From Pampus argenteus (Eukaryota > Chordata > Actinopteri > Scombriformes > Stromateidae), in the NCBI GenBank assembly GCA_036937835.1, contig CM072876.1, positions 16,893,001 to 16,957,000 on the forward strand: a stretch of DNA of 64,000 nucleotides, in the 5' to 3' direction. Shown here in pieces: positions 42,042 to 54,497 of this stretch. Within the stretch, counting starts at the first letter, position 1. Each line of letters starts with the position of its first letter. The translations under genes were made by a program, and so were the position numbers. The notes under the pieces were generated by a model that was not told the DNA's origin, searched no databases, and saw only the letters and a program-made list of their open reading frames with translations.

Positions 42042-45000
42042 ATGCAGTTTGATGCAAACAAAACAGATATAAACATAACTGAATCTTTACTGACATAAAC
42101 CCCAAAAGCATACATGACACATCTGAATGTTCAATCTGGTTCAAAGTAACCAGAAGGCACCGTATTACTGAGTTTGGTATATTGATTATCAACCTATACA
42201 GGCTTGTCTCTACTATTCCACAGCACGTCAACTCCGATGGACTTCTATGCCTGACAGCTGTCGTGTGTTGCAGCCGCCGGCGTGACCTGCGTGGTCTTCA
42301 AGCACACACCCAAGTGAAGGTGGCGAGCCGAGTCACACAACTTTACAGAGTCATTTCTTTTCTGGATATCTCATTTAGGAATGATATGCTTGATTCTTAT
42401 GAAATGATGTGTTCATCTGATATCGACGTGGAGCATGTGCTCCGTGCTGTGTTCAGAGGGGCAGAACAGATCGATGAAGACATTTGGTAAATTTATCCTC
42501 CACACAGCCAATAAATGAGGGCTCAAACATTGCCAAACAGCATTTCCCCTATGATTTAGACACATATAATTCATATAATCACTGCTTTGCACGATTCGAT
42601 TTAATTGTGGAAACAAGATCTTTGAGGTTTTTATTTTTATCTGAATTATTTTTGATTACAGTTCTAATAAAAAAGGTTTGTTTCACCGTATCAGGCAGTG
42701 AGATTATGTTCACTGCAATGATATTAGACAGGCAAATACATCACACCGATAAAAACAACTGATCTCAACAGGAGGTTTATATCTAAAGGCCTTGCCAAAG
42801 ACCAGTTTTGATGCTCAGTGTAAGCTTGTAGAGCAGAAGGAGGGTCAAAGAGAAAGCGGCTCCGAATGCCCCGAGCATCCGATCGATCTGTGCCAAAATG
42901 AGTGTTGTATAAAAGTGTTAAACGTGTAAACTGATACTGTTGGCAGTTAACATTCATACCCAAAGATGCAGCCATTTAACCACTTTTAACATGTTTTCTA
43001 TGGCTAATTGTATTTTTGTGTGTAGGCTACATCTAAGAACGCACCCTGAACAAGGATCGTTTGATTGTGGTGATTCCATTGGAATGAACTGATTTTACAG
43101 CAGCATTTGCAGACGTAAGGAGCTAAATTGGCCCCTGGAAGCTGCTAAGGAGTTAAGTTATCTTTGGTTAACTTGCCAGAATATCAAAAGCGGAACCAGC
43201 AGGCCGATAAAACTGCCCTTAAAACCAGAGAGCAGGAAGATTATCAAAGATATTCTGTGTGCCTGTATAAAGCCAATCCATTTTTTATGAGAATACAATA
43301 CTGGCAGCTCAATCAGCATGCAGCACAGCATGCTGGAATGCAAGCTGCTGATCTCGCTGCTATTTCTGCCTTTCGCCGTGTCCAAAGCTGACTTTTCTAA
43401 AGCACACTGTCTTCTGCTGTGCTGCGTAGGTCAGTAGCTGCATTGACTGCGAGTGTTTTTCGAGCATATTAAAGCAAGTGTAAATTCCTGAGGTCAGTGG
43501 TGGCAGACGTCGCTGCATCCATGTCAGTCTGGATCATAATACTTTTGAAAAATCAATTATTTTGTTAACACTCAACATAATTTTGTACAGCGCGTGGCTA
43601 CGTGTGTGTGTGTGTGTTGGCCCAGTAAATCAGGCTGGATTTCTCTCTTTCTGAGGACTTTCCTACTCTGCTGTACTGTTACAGAAGTCAATATATGTAA
43701 TGGACTCCCATTAAAGGAAGTGCTGTTTCATTTAAAGTAAGCGCTAAAAGAGACCAGTGTGCCAAAGAGACGATGTAGTGAAAGAGAATCCATGTCATTT
43801 TTTCCCCCTCAAAGTCCTTCATTGGATGCACACAGTTTGTTCTGGATACAGATGCTAATTGCATTTTAATGTGTCATTAAAAATAAACCCATAAATCAAA
43901 TGGTAGCACAGTAATTGGGGTTTAGAGACTTAGCAGCCCCTTAGGAGACATAATCCCACTTTCAGAGTAGAGGGGGGGGGGGTTATGAACAGTGCTGTAT
44001 TTCAGGGCAAACACAGATAAATGGCCAGCTTATATGTCTAACCACAGTATGTTCAATGAGGTGCTATTCAGCACTGAGGCCCCGGCTTATGAGGGCAGGG
44101 CATGATGGAAACAGTATGGACAGGATCCAGGATGCTCTGTGACTGAATGCAAACACTGAAAAAAAAAAAATGCTTCCACCAAGAGAGATGAGCCAGAAGA
44201 GCTTTGAATCACAATATAAATGCAACCTGTTCAACCGTCAGTGCACGTGGAGGTTAAGCTGAGTTGAGTTCATAGCTGTGAAATAGGCAGGTGTGAGTGT
44301 GTGAGTGGAGGTGGTCTGCTGCAGTGTCAGATTCATGCTCAGTCTCAGTTCAGCGAGTGGTAAAAAACAAAAAAAAGCTAATACAAGCACCTTCATGACC
44401 ACTAAACACTTGACACAAAAAACACATTCTTCTAGCCATGCAAAGAGTTTTTATTTGCCCCGCTCTGACATTTCTGCTGCCAGCTCATGACGGAATAGAA
44501 AGAATTTTAATTTGTAGATCTTATGACCACAGAGAACTGAACATTTGAAAAAGAGACAAACAAATAAACTCAACAGCAATATGTCTGTCTCGTAACACGG
44601 CCCAGGTTACTCTGAGTTATCCACAGACCTCACTGTCAACAGATTTCATTGAAAATGCAGTGAAACGACAATCCATAAGCTGCACCAATCAATGTTTCTA
44701 ATATTTACAGTGGATCAAGTTACTTTGTGTGATGTGAAAGGCGTCATGGTAGCTCATGGTTTTGGTTTTACAACACTGATAAAGTGACTGAAACATTCAG
44801 CATCGAAATACTCCGAAGTTAAAGCAGAAGTGGACAAGTGGATATTTGACTCTGATTCATCAGGTGGCAGATCTAAAGTAAATTATAATATCCAATTTTT
44901 TGTATAATTGTGCACACATCACAATCACATTACATTTACACATTTCTGGTAATTTTACAGTTAATTTTTTTTTTCGATTTTATTTTTAAAAAAAAGTTTT

Positions 45001-46425
45001 GACGGGGTAAATAAATAATAATTAGTGCAATTTATAAGATTCATTGTATTTTGAATCCAATCTTTCTTTGTAATGGGCATAAAGTTGGTCATACTGATTC
45101 CAAAGAATTCATTAGTTTTAATATACACAGAACCAAACTTTATAAAACATTTTTGCTGATAACTCAGTGAACTTATTCACACACTAGTTTGGTAGATTTG
45201 AACACGCCTACTCGTGACAGCGATTCTCTTTATAGTTTTGTACTTTTTGTTTATTTAGTTCATTAGCGTGTTGTGAAAAAGAAGAAGGGCCGTTCTGACA
45301 CGGAGAGGAAGTCTGTGCTTCAGTACATCCAGTATTCAAACATTTCGACCGGTTTCTTCCCTCCTCTGCATTTTTTTGATCTTCTGTTCTAATCTTCAAC
45401 TTCCCTTCTTCCCTTCATTTGTCTTTCTTTCCTTTCTTGAGTATTCTTGGTACTTCACTGGGTCGTCCCAGCCTTTATGTGTATTCTCTCACTGTCGCTG
45501 CTTCAGTTTTTCCATATTCTTTTGGCATGTCTTTCTCCCTGCATACGTTAGCCATAGCATACATCAGATATTCTTTCCTGGGTTTTATTCCTCTGTCTGT
45601 ACTAGATGCACTAATGTAACATGCTGGTTTAAAGGTGCAGTGTGTGTTTGTAATCCAAATCGCCTCGCAGTCTTCTAGCTGATCGTTCTCGGTGTGCGAT
45701 CAAAAAAGAAATAATAAAAAAAAAAGGGTACAAACAAACTTACAAAGTTATTATTTCAGCCAATCAACATGTTCCCTGATGTCCTGTTATATCCTGACAT
45801 GGAGTTTATACTAAAATACTTTGTATAACTCTGCTAAAGTGTTTATTTCCCGCAGATAAAGAATTAACTGTTCCTCTTGTCACTGCCAAAACAACCATGT
45901 ATTACTGTTTCACTGCTTTAGCACTGACATCATAAAGCCTCATGATTTACAGAGAAAATATAAAATAAATGTATTTTTTCTGAACTTCACTTTAAACAAA
46001 TATGTTTTAATATATATTAAGCTTACTGCTATCTCAAATATTACTTTAGGTTTCAATAGATAAGGATGATCTCTGTAAATATCTATGATTTGAAGTCCAA
46101 CGATCGTAGTTCAATGATAATAAATGAAGCCACTTGCTTTTTACCAACATGTACATATAGACAATGGCTTTATGTATACATGGAGGGTTAAACCCTCTAT
46201 CCGCTAGGGGCCTAATGATCACTTGTTGACACTGGAATATTTTCCTTGAACTTCCATTTTTGCACAACATTGTTGATGTTGCGATCGTGGCAGAAATGGT
46301 GGCAGCAGCGACATCGAGCATCAGCACAGAGATCATCATAAAGACACAGTCAAAATAAAACGAAAATTAAATTCTGATATCATACAGAATGTGCACAGTC
46401 ATTGTAAACTATACATGAGTCTTTG

Positions 46426-46455
46426 CACACACACACACACACACACATATATATA
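46426..46455. repeat. (CA)n(TA)n compound microsatellite
   Basis: About eleven CA units followed by four TA units. Confidence 0.95.
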
Positions 46456-48489
46456 ATCAAACAACCCAGATTAGAGAACAATATATTTCTCATCTATCGC
46501 TGGAAAGGTGGCAGATAAGCTGTTAGAATCTTCCTGTCAGACTCGGCTACCCTGATCTGTTGTTTTAACAGAATTAGGGAGATCTGAGGTGGATTATTGT
46601 TGGGGCTGAACCAACTGACTGCTGGGCTGTGCATAGATGTTCCATGCATTTTACACTGTTGTCAGAGCGATATGACGGGGAATGAAAGGCTTTTCTGTGC
46701 ACACAGGCTGAGACGTCGGAAAGGAGGAATGTAGCATGTTATTGAACTCTGCAGGAGACACAATGATTAAGGAAAAGACATATTACTCTTCGCCCTATGA
46801 ATCGGGGATTAAATTAATTCCAAACTGATTACATTTTGGCAAAAGAAACTTTTTCGCTGAAAAGTCACGTTGCTTTGGTACCGTGTCGAATGAACCGTGT
46901 CATGTAACTGTTGAGTGATTTGTCATACAGTGATTATTTGGCTCAAAACTATTCTACGTTTTACTTTACACAGGCACCTGCACACTGCTGGAGTTAAAGG
47001 AGAATTCCAACCTAAAACGAACGGCTGATGGTGCTTTACTGGTGCAATAGAACACCCTGCCCCATGTTATTTTTTTTCTAACGTTGTACAACTACTAAAA
47101 CTTACTATACCATTGCTCACCCTCTTGTCTCCAGTACATCAAAGAGAAACCCTCTGGGTACTGTCAAAACTTCACTACCAGAGGTCAAAGTACACAAGGT
47201 ATACAGAGGAAAAGTGGACACACCCAAAACGTAAATAACAGAACCTAAAGCGTTCAATATTTTAGAGAATAGCGTGCTGTCAAGTTTGAGGCAACAGTTT
47301 GGGGAAGAACCTTTCCTGTCTTAACATGACATTACCCTCGTGAACCAGTTTGGTGTGGAAGGACTTGAGACTTCTTATAGAAAGACATATAGAAAGCCTT
47401 TCCAGAAGAATTGAGGCTGTTACAGCAATATGTTGATATCGTTGCAACAATTTCCAATGGTTAATCTGCAAATATATGAGCCAGCCGCAACCTCAAAATC
47501 TCCAGAAAATGTTGATGTTGAATGTATTCTGCAAAGTCTGGATTATGTTCAATGACAGTGTTTTTAAATTATGAAATTATTATATATATATATATTTTTT
47601 TTACAATATACAACAACAGCATGGCTGCTCATAGAAAAATAAGTAAATAAAAAAAAAAAAGTGTCAAAGTAGTGAGTTCTAAAACGATAAAACGCAGTCA
47701 AATGACATGAAGCAAAATAAACAGCAGTAAACAGCACACGTTACATGACAACATATATGGTAATATGTATTATTATGTTATAAGATATAACATATGGTGC
47801 AGAGTTCATCTTGTGTTCAACCATGAAGCTGTCACAGTGCAGAAACAGACCTGCATGTTTCCAATATGTTTTGTTTATTCGAGTATTATTTTAATTCATT
47901 TAAGAATAATTCATTGAATTGATACAGTCTGTTTCTGATGACCACTGTCATTGTTTACTATCAGTGTGTATTCTTCTCACATGCTTTCTTTAGTCATTGT
48001 TATTCCGAGCAACAAGGGTTAACATGAGCCTTGTATTCACATGGTTATCTGCACTAGATATACTTACATAATGACATAATACTTAATGCAAACTATGAGA
48101 AGTAATATTTCGGCTCGTATCTTGGGGCCACATATGTTTGTATTAGTGCTGGTTTGGGCCTATAGGGCTGCTATTTCCTGACATTTGATATAGCTTATTG
48201 ACATTTATTAAATTATATGAATGTAATCCATGAAAAGTAGCCTGCAGACCATAACTATGTTAGCGTTTAAATGGTCATACAGATACATTCATAGATTGTT
48301 TTTTTTTTTTTTTTTTTACAAAAATATAGTATAAATATTTTTCCATAAGTGCATGCAGTTTAAATGGATGCAAATGTTGACAAAATGCGCTCAAAAGCTT
48401 TTTTCATACATACAAACAGAAAGGAATGATTTATTATTAAGTGATATTTGCATTGTAACATCACTAACCAAGCATATGTGGAGGATAAT

Positions 48490-48960
48490 GACCCAACCAG
48501 GTCTTTTAAGTAAACACTTTAAATATAAATAAAGTAAAAGTAAGGGGTAAATATCAATCCTGCATTCAAAACCGTATTTAAGTAAAAGTACAAAAGTAGA
48601 TAGATAGATATACTTTATTAATCCCAAAAACTGGGAAATTAAAGTATAATCAGCACAATTGAGTTAAATTAAAAGTAAAATGACTCCATATACAGCAGAA
48701 ATTCACCTGTTAATCCCATATTATCATCTCATTATTATGTTGGTATATACTGTTTTGTATACTGCTGGACAGCTTAACCTTTCAAAATGCATCATATGTT
48801 ATAAACCGATCATATGTTTTTATGTAACATAATATCATGTGAAGTAACCAACTACAGTTGTCAAATAAATATACTAGAGAAAAAGTAAAAATAATTGAAT
48901 CATACTTACAGTAATTATAAAATACACAGTAAATGTACTTAATGTTACTCCAGCATTGCT
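48490..48960 (+). repeat. Teleost composite repeat, diverged copy
   Basis: TAAGTAAAAGTACAAAAGTA, ACTGTTTTGTATACTGCTGG, AAAATGCATCATATGTTATA, AACCGATCATATGTTTTTAT and GTAAATGTACTTAATGTTAC follow the order of a repeat abundant in percomorph fish (the one ending CTTAGTTACTTTCCACC). A second copy of the same family lies at 63105-63600. This copy is older and is interrupted at 48600-48650 by another repeat tail. Confidence 0.5.
48600..48650 (+). mobile_element. LINE 3'-tail-like insertion (TTTATTAATCCC motif)
   Basis: GATAGATAGATA followed by TACTTTATTAATCCCAAAAA and CTGGGAAATT is the familiar 3' end of a fish non-LTR retrotransposon family, with its short tandem GATA tail. It interrupts the surrounding repeat. 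Confidence 0.45.
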
Positions 48961-49079
48961 ATTGCTATTCTTTGGAATACACAGTTTGTGCATTTGTGCA
49001 TATCAGAGTCAGAATATGGGTATATTTTAGCTACAACATATAGGTTTATGTCTTTCAATCATTTGGACACATGCAGTTT

Positions 49080-49640
49080 GGTGGTGTCGTGTCAAGTCTG
49101 TGCAGGCCAGCTGCAGTGCAGCAACACAACTCAGCCATCAGTGAAGTCGAATCACTGAAGGAGCAGCTTGGCTTCCTGCAGCAGAGCTCAAAAAAGAGCT
49201 TAAACAAAAGGACAAGCTCATCAGAAGGGTCACCAAATGGAAACAGGCTCGTACCAGAGCCCATGTGGAGACCCTGGATCTGAAGAGCTGGAGAGAGAGA
49301 GAAGAGCCTCCACATGGGGCTCGAGAAGGAGGAGAACTGGAAGAAGAGGATGAGCCAGACAGATAAGGAGAGAAAAGAGCAGCTTCAGGAGCGCTGCTTC
49401 TGATGATCCTTTGACTTGATAATAATGGCTCGTTGAATTCTAACAGATTCAGAGTAAGGATTAGCTTTTGGACAGGAAATGCTGTATAAAATGTCTCGTC
49501 CTGTCTTTTCCTTTTATAACAGCTCGCCTTTAACACAAAGGAGTAGAAGCAGTTGGAAGAGGCTAAAAAGCAGCAGGAGAAGAAGGAAGAGAAAGAAGAG
49601 GAAGAAAACGTTAAGAACAAAGACTTCCATGTAACCAGGA
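49080..49640 (+). pseudogene. Frameshifted coiled-coil-like fragment (unidentified)
   Basis: Heptad-like, charged sequence appears in succession in different plus-strand frames. EVESLKEQLGFLQQ (about 49144-49185) is followed by ELKKELKQKDKLIRRVTKWK and HVETLDLKSWRERE in another frame to about 49300. LEKEENWKKRMSQTDKERKE follows in a third frame, ending at a stop near 49401. A further Glu/Lys-rich stretch at 49553-49625 follows a TAG. No single frame stays open and I see no promoter or clear splice sites at the shifts. A decayed copy of a coiled-coil gene is the simplest reading. A purine-rich chance sequence is the alternative. I do not recognise the parent gene. Confidence 0.3.
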
Positions 49641-49696
49641 TGTGCAGAGGAACTTTTACTGTCACACATTACATATAATGATTTATTTTATTGTGT

Positions 49697-49724
49697 ACAG
49701 ACAGACAGACAGACAGACATGCAT

Positions 49725-49757
<33 letters not shown>

Positions 49758-49928
49758 TATGCATAGAGAGAGATAGACAAAAAGACAGACAGACAGGCAG
49801 ACAGACATGCATACAGACAGACAGGCAGACAGACAGACATGCATACATACAGACAGACAGACAGGCAGACAGACAGACAGACAGACATGCATACATACAG
49901 GCAGACAGACAGACAGACAGACATGCAT

Positions 49929-49959
<31 letters not shown>

Positions 49960-49976
49960 TGCATACATACATACAT

Positions 49977-50007
<31 letters not shown>

Positions 50008-50048
50008 TGCATACATACAGACAGACAGACAGACAGACAGACATGCAT

Positions 50049-50091
<43 letters not shown>

Positions 50092-50284
50092 TGCATACAG
50101 ACAGACAGACAGACAGACAGACATGCATACATACATACATACAGACAGACAGACAGACAGACAGACATGCATACATACAGACAGACAGACAGACAGACAT
50201 GCATACATACAGACAGACAGACAGACAGACAGACATGCATACAGACAGACAGGCAGACAGACAGACAGACAGACATGCATACAT

Positions 50285-50315
<31 letters not shown>

Positions 50316-50388
50316 TGCATACATACAGGCAGACAGACAGACAGGCACACAGACAGACAGACATGTACACAGACAGACAGACATGCAT

Positions 50389-50419
<31 letters not shown>

Positions 50420-50484
50420 TGGACACAGACAGACAGACAGACACACAGACAGACACACAGACATTAATACAGACAGACAGAGGG
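49697..50484. repeat. (CAGA)n-based tetranucleotide array with ATGCATAC interruptions
   Basis: About 790 bp of CAGA units broken at intervals by CATGCATAC or CATACATAC blocks. The interruptions recur with short runs of 4 to 10 CAGA units, implying slippage plus copying of larger blocks. Because the period is 4 and no unit contains a stop, several plus and minus frames stay open for over 230 codons; these are not genes. Confidence 0.97.
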
Positions 50485-53400
50485 ACAGGGACACCTTCCA
50501 TTTAGATATGAACCTATTGTTGTAATGCAGGGGTTGGTGGGTATTTCCTGCTGTCTGGGTAGATAACTGGCTCTCTCTTATTAGCAGTATTAGCAGTACG
50601 AGCACATTTAGTAAACTCATTACAACTGACTAGAAATTGGTGCCATTTTAAAAAAGGCTAATACTGGTAGTAGAGTGTGCTAATATGCTACACAATAAGG
50701 CCTAAATTAGAATTGAATGTTGCTTTAACTGCATATCTTTGGATTTTGGAAAGGAACTTATCCAAATGAAACAAAGTAAGAAAATCACACGGTGAGTGTC
50801 GGTTCTTTAGTTTATTCCATTAGCACGTATCATTTGGAGCAGCTGTTCAGTGTTGTGTAGCAGATGACACTGTGGAAGTAACCTTCCTAACCCCCACTGT
50901 GACTAAAACAGAATGAAGTCATATAGGTAATGGAGGTAATGTGGGTCTTTTGTAGTATTACGTCGTTGTGTGTTTTAAACAATGGGATTTAGCGTTAATA
51001 AGGAGCATTCTAGGGTAATGTAACGATCAATAATTGGAGAATTTATGGAGGGTGGATGAGTGAAAAGTAGTCATCCGGGAAAGAAAATCAGCCAAATAAT
51101 GTCAGTGAAGGGAAATAAGGACGGAATAATTCCCACAAATAGACCCTTAATGTGTGTGTCTCCGTGTGACTCCCTCTCGTATCCACTTATCTATGGAAAA
51201 TTCAAGCAAGAGCAGAAACGACTATAAGAAACTAGCAAAGAGAGAGGTGTAGTGGAAAGATATAAAGTGTGTTTTATATATATTTTTTATTTTTGTTGTC
51301 ATTCTATTGCATGTGTTAATGCAAAATGCTTTATCTGTTAGCTCCACTCTTGCCCACAGACAGCCCTGAGCCCTGTGGGAGACTGTGGCTTTTTTTCCCT
51401 TTCCCCCATGTCTGCCTGTGGCAGGTGAGGACTCATCACAACTCTATTAGCTTCACCACAGCAATAAAAACACATTAACTCGCTACTCTGAGGACTGCAC
51501 TCATTACCCTGCTGAGCTGTTCTGTACACTGGGATGGGACATCTACTAATGGAGTCTGGGTGGGTGGTGCACAGGGTCACACAGCAAATGCCTGGAAAAG
51601 CTGAGGATCTGACCACATCCAAACAATCCAAAAGAGTAACAAAAGGACATTTTAAAGGAAAGGTCAAATACATTACACTCAGTATTTCTGTAAATACTGG
51701 GTACCAACAGATACACAATAACAGTTAGAATTAATAGTAACAAAACTGAAGTCTGAAAAACTTGTAATGTAAAAAAGGGGATTCAACACTACCATACCTT
51801 ATTTTTGCTGTATCGGTCATGCAATGAATTGAAATAAGAATTACTAGGTTCCTCCGGACCCTTTAAGCTTAAAGATGTATGCACGAAACTGCAGAAGTGT
51901 GAACATGCCCACCTCGTCCTGCATCAGCATCTGTTTCCATGTAGGAGTATATCAGGGCTTCTAATGATTCAAGTGAACAATCTGAGGCAGTCATGAAAAC
52001 CATAGAATTATAATTTCCCTTCATTCGATGCATGGTGGGAACCCAACATGTCTTCCTCAAATGTTTGTGGGATCCTCAGATTTCTCTCTTTTTAAAAAAA
52101 AAAAAAAAAAAAGGGGTGGATTGAAGTTGGGTCTGTGAAATGCACTTTGGAGATTTTCTTCTTGTGTGTTCAGGCTCAGCTCCAGTCATGACTCAAGCCT
52201 GGATGAGGCCTGTCTTCGACACTACAAGTTACAGGTACTATTTTGGACCTTTGAAGCCCTCTAGTATCAAACACTCAGCAGGAGTGAGAGTTAGATCACA
52301 CACCCTGAAGCTTTCAAGCCTGCCTTAGAAAAAGATGAAACCCCCCTCTCCAGTCTCCCCCACCAGTGCCATCTTTCAACAAAAGACAAGCATAATAGGT
52401 AACCACATACCACACTCTGCAGCCATTTCCATCTGCACCCTGATAAAGGCGCCTATTGCTATACTTGCTGGGTGGGGTGGAGGTCTGACCGGCTCACCAC
52501 AGGGGTTTGTCCACCCTCCTCGCTGTCCTCACTAATCCCAGTCTCGACAGCTGGTGAGAGGACCAATCAGAAGATGCCTGGCAGGTCCTCTAAATCCACC
52601 CAGGTCAGGGATAATTAGCCTGCAGGTTTCTCTTTCTCCCCACTGTCTGAACACGTCTGAGAACAGGCCGACTGTGAGAAACACTTTTGCTAGAATTCAA
52701 TGGAAGTACGGAGGTGCAGAATGGTGAGGGTCAGCTCCTTGTGTCTCAGCATCCCGGCTTCAAAATGTGCCCCCCTGTTCTTTTCCTTAAACTTTAGAAT
52801 CGTGTGTGTCTGCCTGGAGATTTGGTAAAGATTAAAAGCTCTGCTCGAAGCAAAACCACATACTATTAAAATTCTATGCAATAGCCATCCATGCTCAGTT
52901 ATGTTCTCTTCACATGTTTACTTATTACTTGTTCTGGAAAGAGGTTGATTTCAACAATATTTAACCTGCAATGCTTCCTAAAAAAAAGGTTTTTATGTTG
53001 GTTTATTTTATCAGTTATTGCTAACATGTTTTTCATCTTGCCTTCCCCTCAGCAGCCTTTTTATAAAACTAGTCTAACTCAAGGCTCTATTTACTAGCCT
53101 TTTCCAGAGCTTTTAGCCGCGTCTTTTGTAGCTACTCCTCAACAGACATTTCAACTGCTCTCATCTGTCACCCTGCAGCTTCCAGCACTTGCACGACAGC
53201 TTACAGTTCCACTGTTTTCATCTCTTTTACTCTTTTTAAACTAAGGTAAACTTTCACTTCAAATGATTCTTCGGCTTCACTAAATGCTTACACTTACACC
53301 GTCATTCCATCTTCATTCAGTTGCTTCAACTTATTCCGAGCACTTCCATTTTAACTCTCCATATTTCCATTTTCTCAGAATATTTCAATTCAATATTGAA

Positions 53401-54429
53401 ATGTTTCGGCTGCAAAGTTTTGGCAACAAGCACAAAGTTACCCTTATTATAACACTGATAATGATTATATTATTAGCACCGCAGCACAATGCGCCTTTAT
53501 TTTGCCCTCCAACAATGTGTCCACAGACGGTGATTCAGATGCTCCGTGTAGGCACTAAGAGGAAGGTTATTGAAGCTACATTACCACCGCTGATATTACC
53601 CAACTCCGAGCCCCTTTACTTCATTCCCCACCCATTCAAGAATCACATTAAGGTTCCGGGGAGTTGTTTTATTGCTTTTAGCTTTTCAATTAGGCTGTAT
53701 AATTTGTGTCCACCTCCTTTAGATTAGATTTTAAATGAGAAACATGTTGTGCCATTAATTATCACAATTCTTATTTTGTGGACAAAGCTCTTTAATGCCC
53801 AGCTAAAAGAGAGAGGAGAGAGAAGAAATAGAGGGAGAGGAGAAAAAAACAAAAAAAATACCCAAAAAACCCCATGCAAATGTGATGAATAGCAGAGAGG
53901 ACTGCTGGGTAGTGGACAGGCTAAGTGATTAGCTCAGTAATAGTGAGAAGGTGCTGTGACAGCGAAGGCCTCTCAGATGGAGTGCTGCTTCGCCAGGCAG
54001 TGTGTCCGTCAGGCTTCCTGACAGCCTGACGTTTTCCATGCTGAGGTGTGTGCGCGTGCATGTGTTTGTGTGTGTGCTTCTGACCTGAGGTGATGGAGGT
54101 GAGCTACAGAAGATGTTCCTTTGTCGAGCCTCCCCACCAGCCCTCCTTTCCACTCAGCTGAGGAGCAAACACTTCACTGCTAGTCAGTTGGAAAAGTGGG
54201 TCAGGGCTGTGTGTATCGCTGCTGTTGCCTCTGGATTCTGTGTGCAGCAGGACGCGCTTCTGCAGCGAGATAGTCGTGATGTACTGCAGGCGGATACAGC
54301 GGCAGGCTCAGTGTTGTTTATACGCAATGAAAACTTGTGAGTTTCAAATAAAAGTTTGAGAATACCAAGTGAAATTTAAATACGACATTAAAGTTTGAAT
54401 AAAACTGAGCTATTGCTGATCAGAGTTTA

Positions 54430-54430
<1 letters not shown>

Positions 54431-54472
<42 letters not shown>

Positions 54473-54497
54473 TATATATATTTACTATATATATATT
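54431..54497. repeat. (AT)n microsatellite
   Basis: About 30 TA/AT units with two short interruptions (ACTATATATATTTACTAT). Confidence 0.95.

Larger units (their letters stand above)
38140..48489. other. Intergenic region, no gene seen
   Basis: No multi-exon gene or recognisable protein was found. It contains a teleost repeat fragment (38330-38640), a 22-base C run (40635-40656), a LINE-like tail (41005-41115), and AT/CA microsatellites (42010-42037, 46426-46455). The block 42330-42700, with TAATTATTTTTGATTACAG-like homeodomain-type words, is a weak candidate for conserved non-coding DNA. Confidence 0.65.

Noticed and set aside
42182..42490. 102-codon frame as a possible exon
   Set aside because: It has no recognisable domain or convincing flanking splice pattern, and the following sequence is AT-rich and non-coding in character.
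45376..45678. 100-codon plus-strand frame rich in Phe, Ser and Cys
   Set aside because: It derives from a TTTCTTTC-type pyrimidine tract, has no signal peptide pattern I would trust, and shows no homology that I can recognise.
49683..50620. Several open frames of 228-310 codons on both strands
   Set aside because: They are products of the CAGA tetranucleotide array, whose units contain no stop codon in most frames. The proteins are pure low-complexity (CLSV or TDRQ) with no domain.
53284..53727. 147-codon plus-strand frame
   Set aside because: It is a pyrimidine-rich, repeat-like stretch (CTTCATTCAGTTGCTTC words). The composition (Phe, His, Ser, Ile) is typical of a chance open frame.
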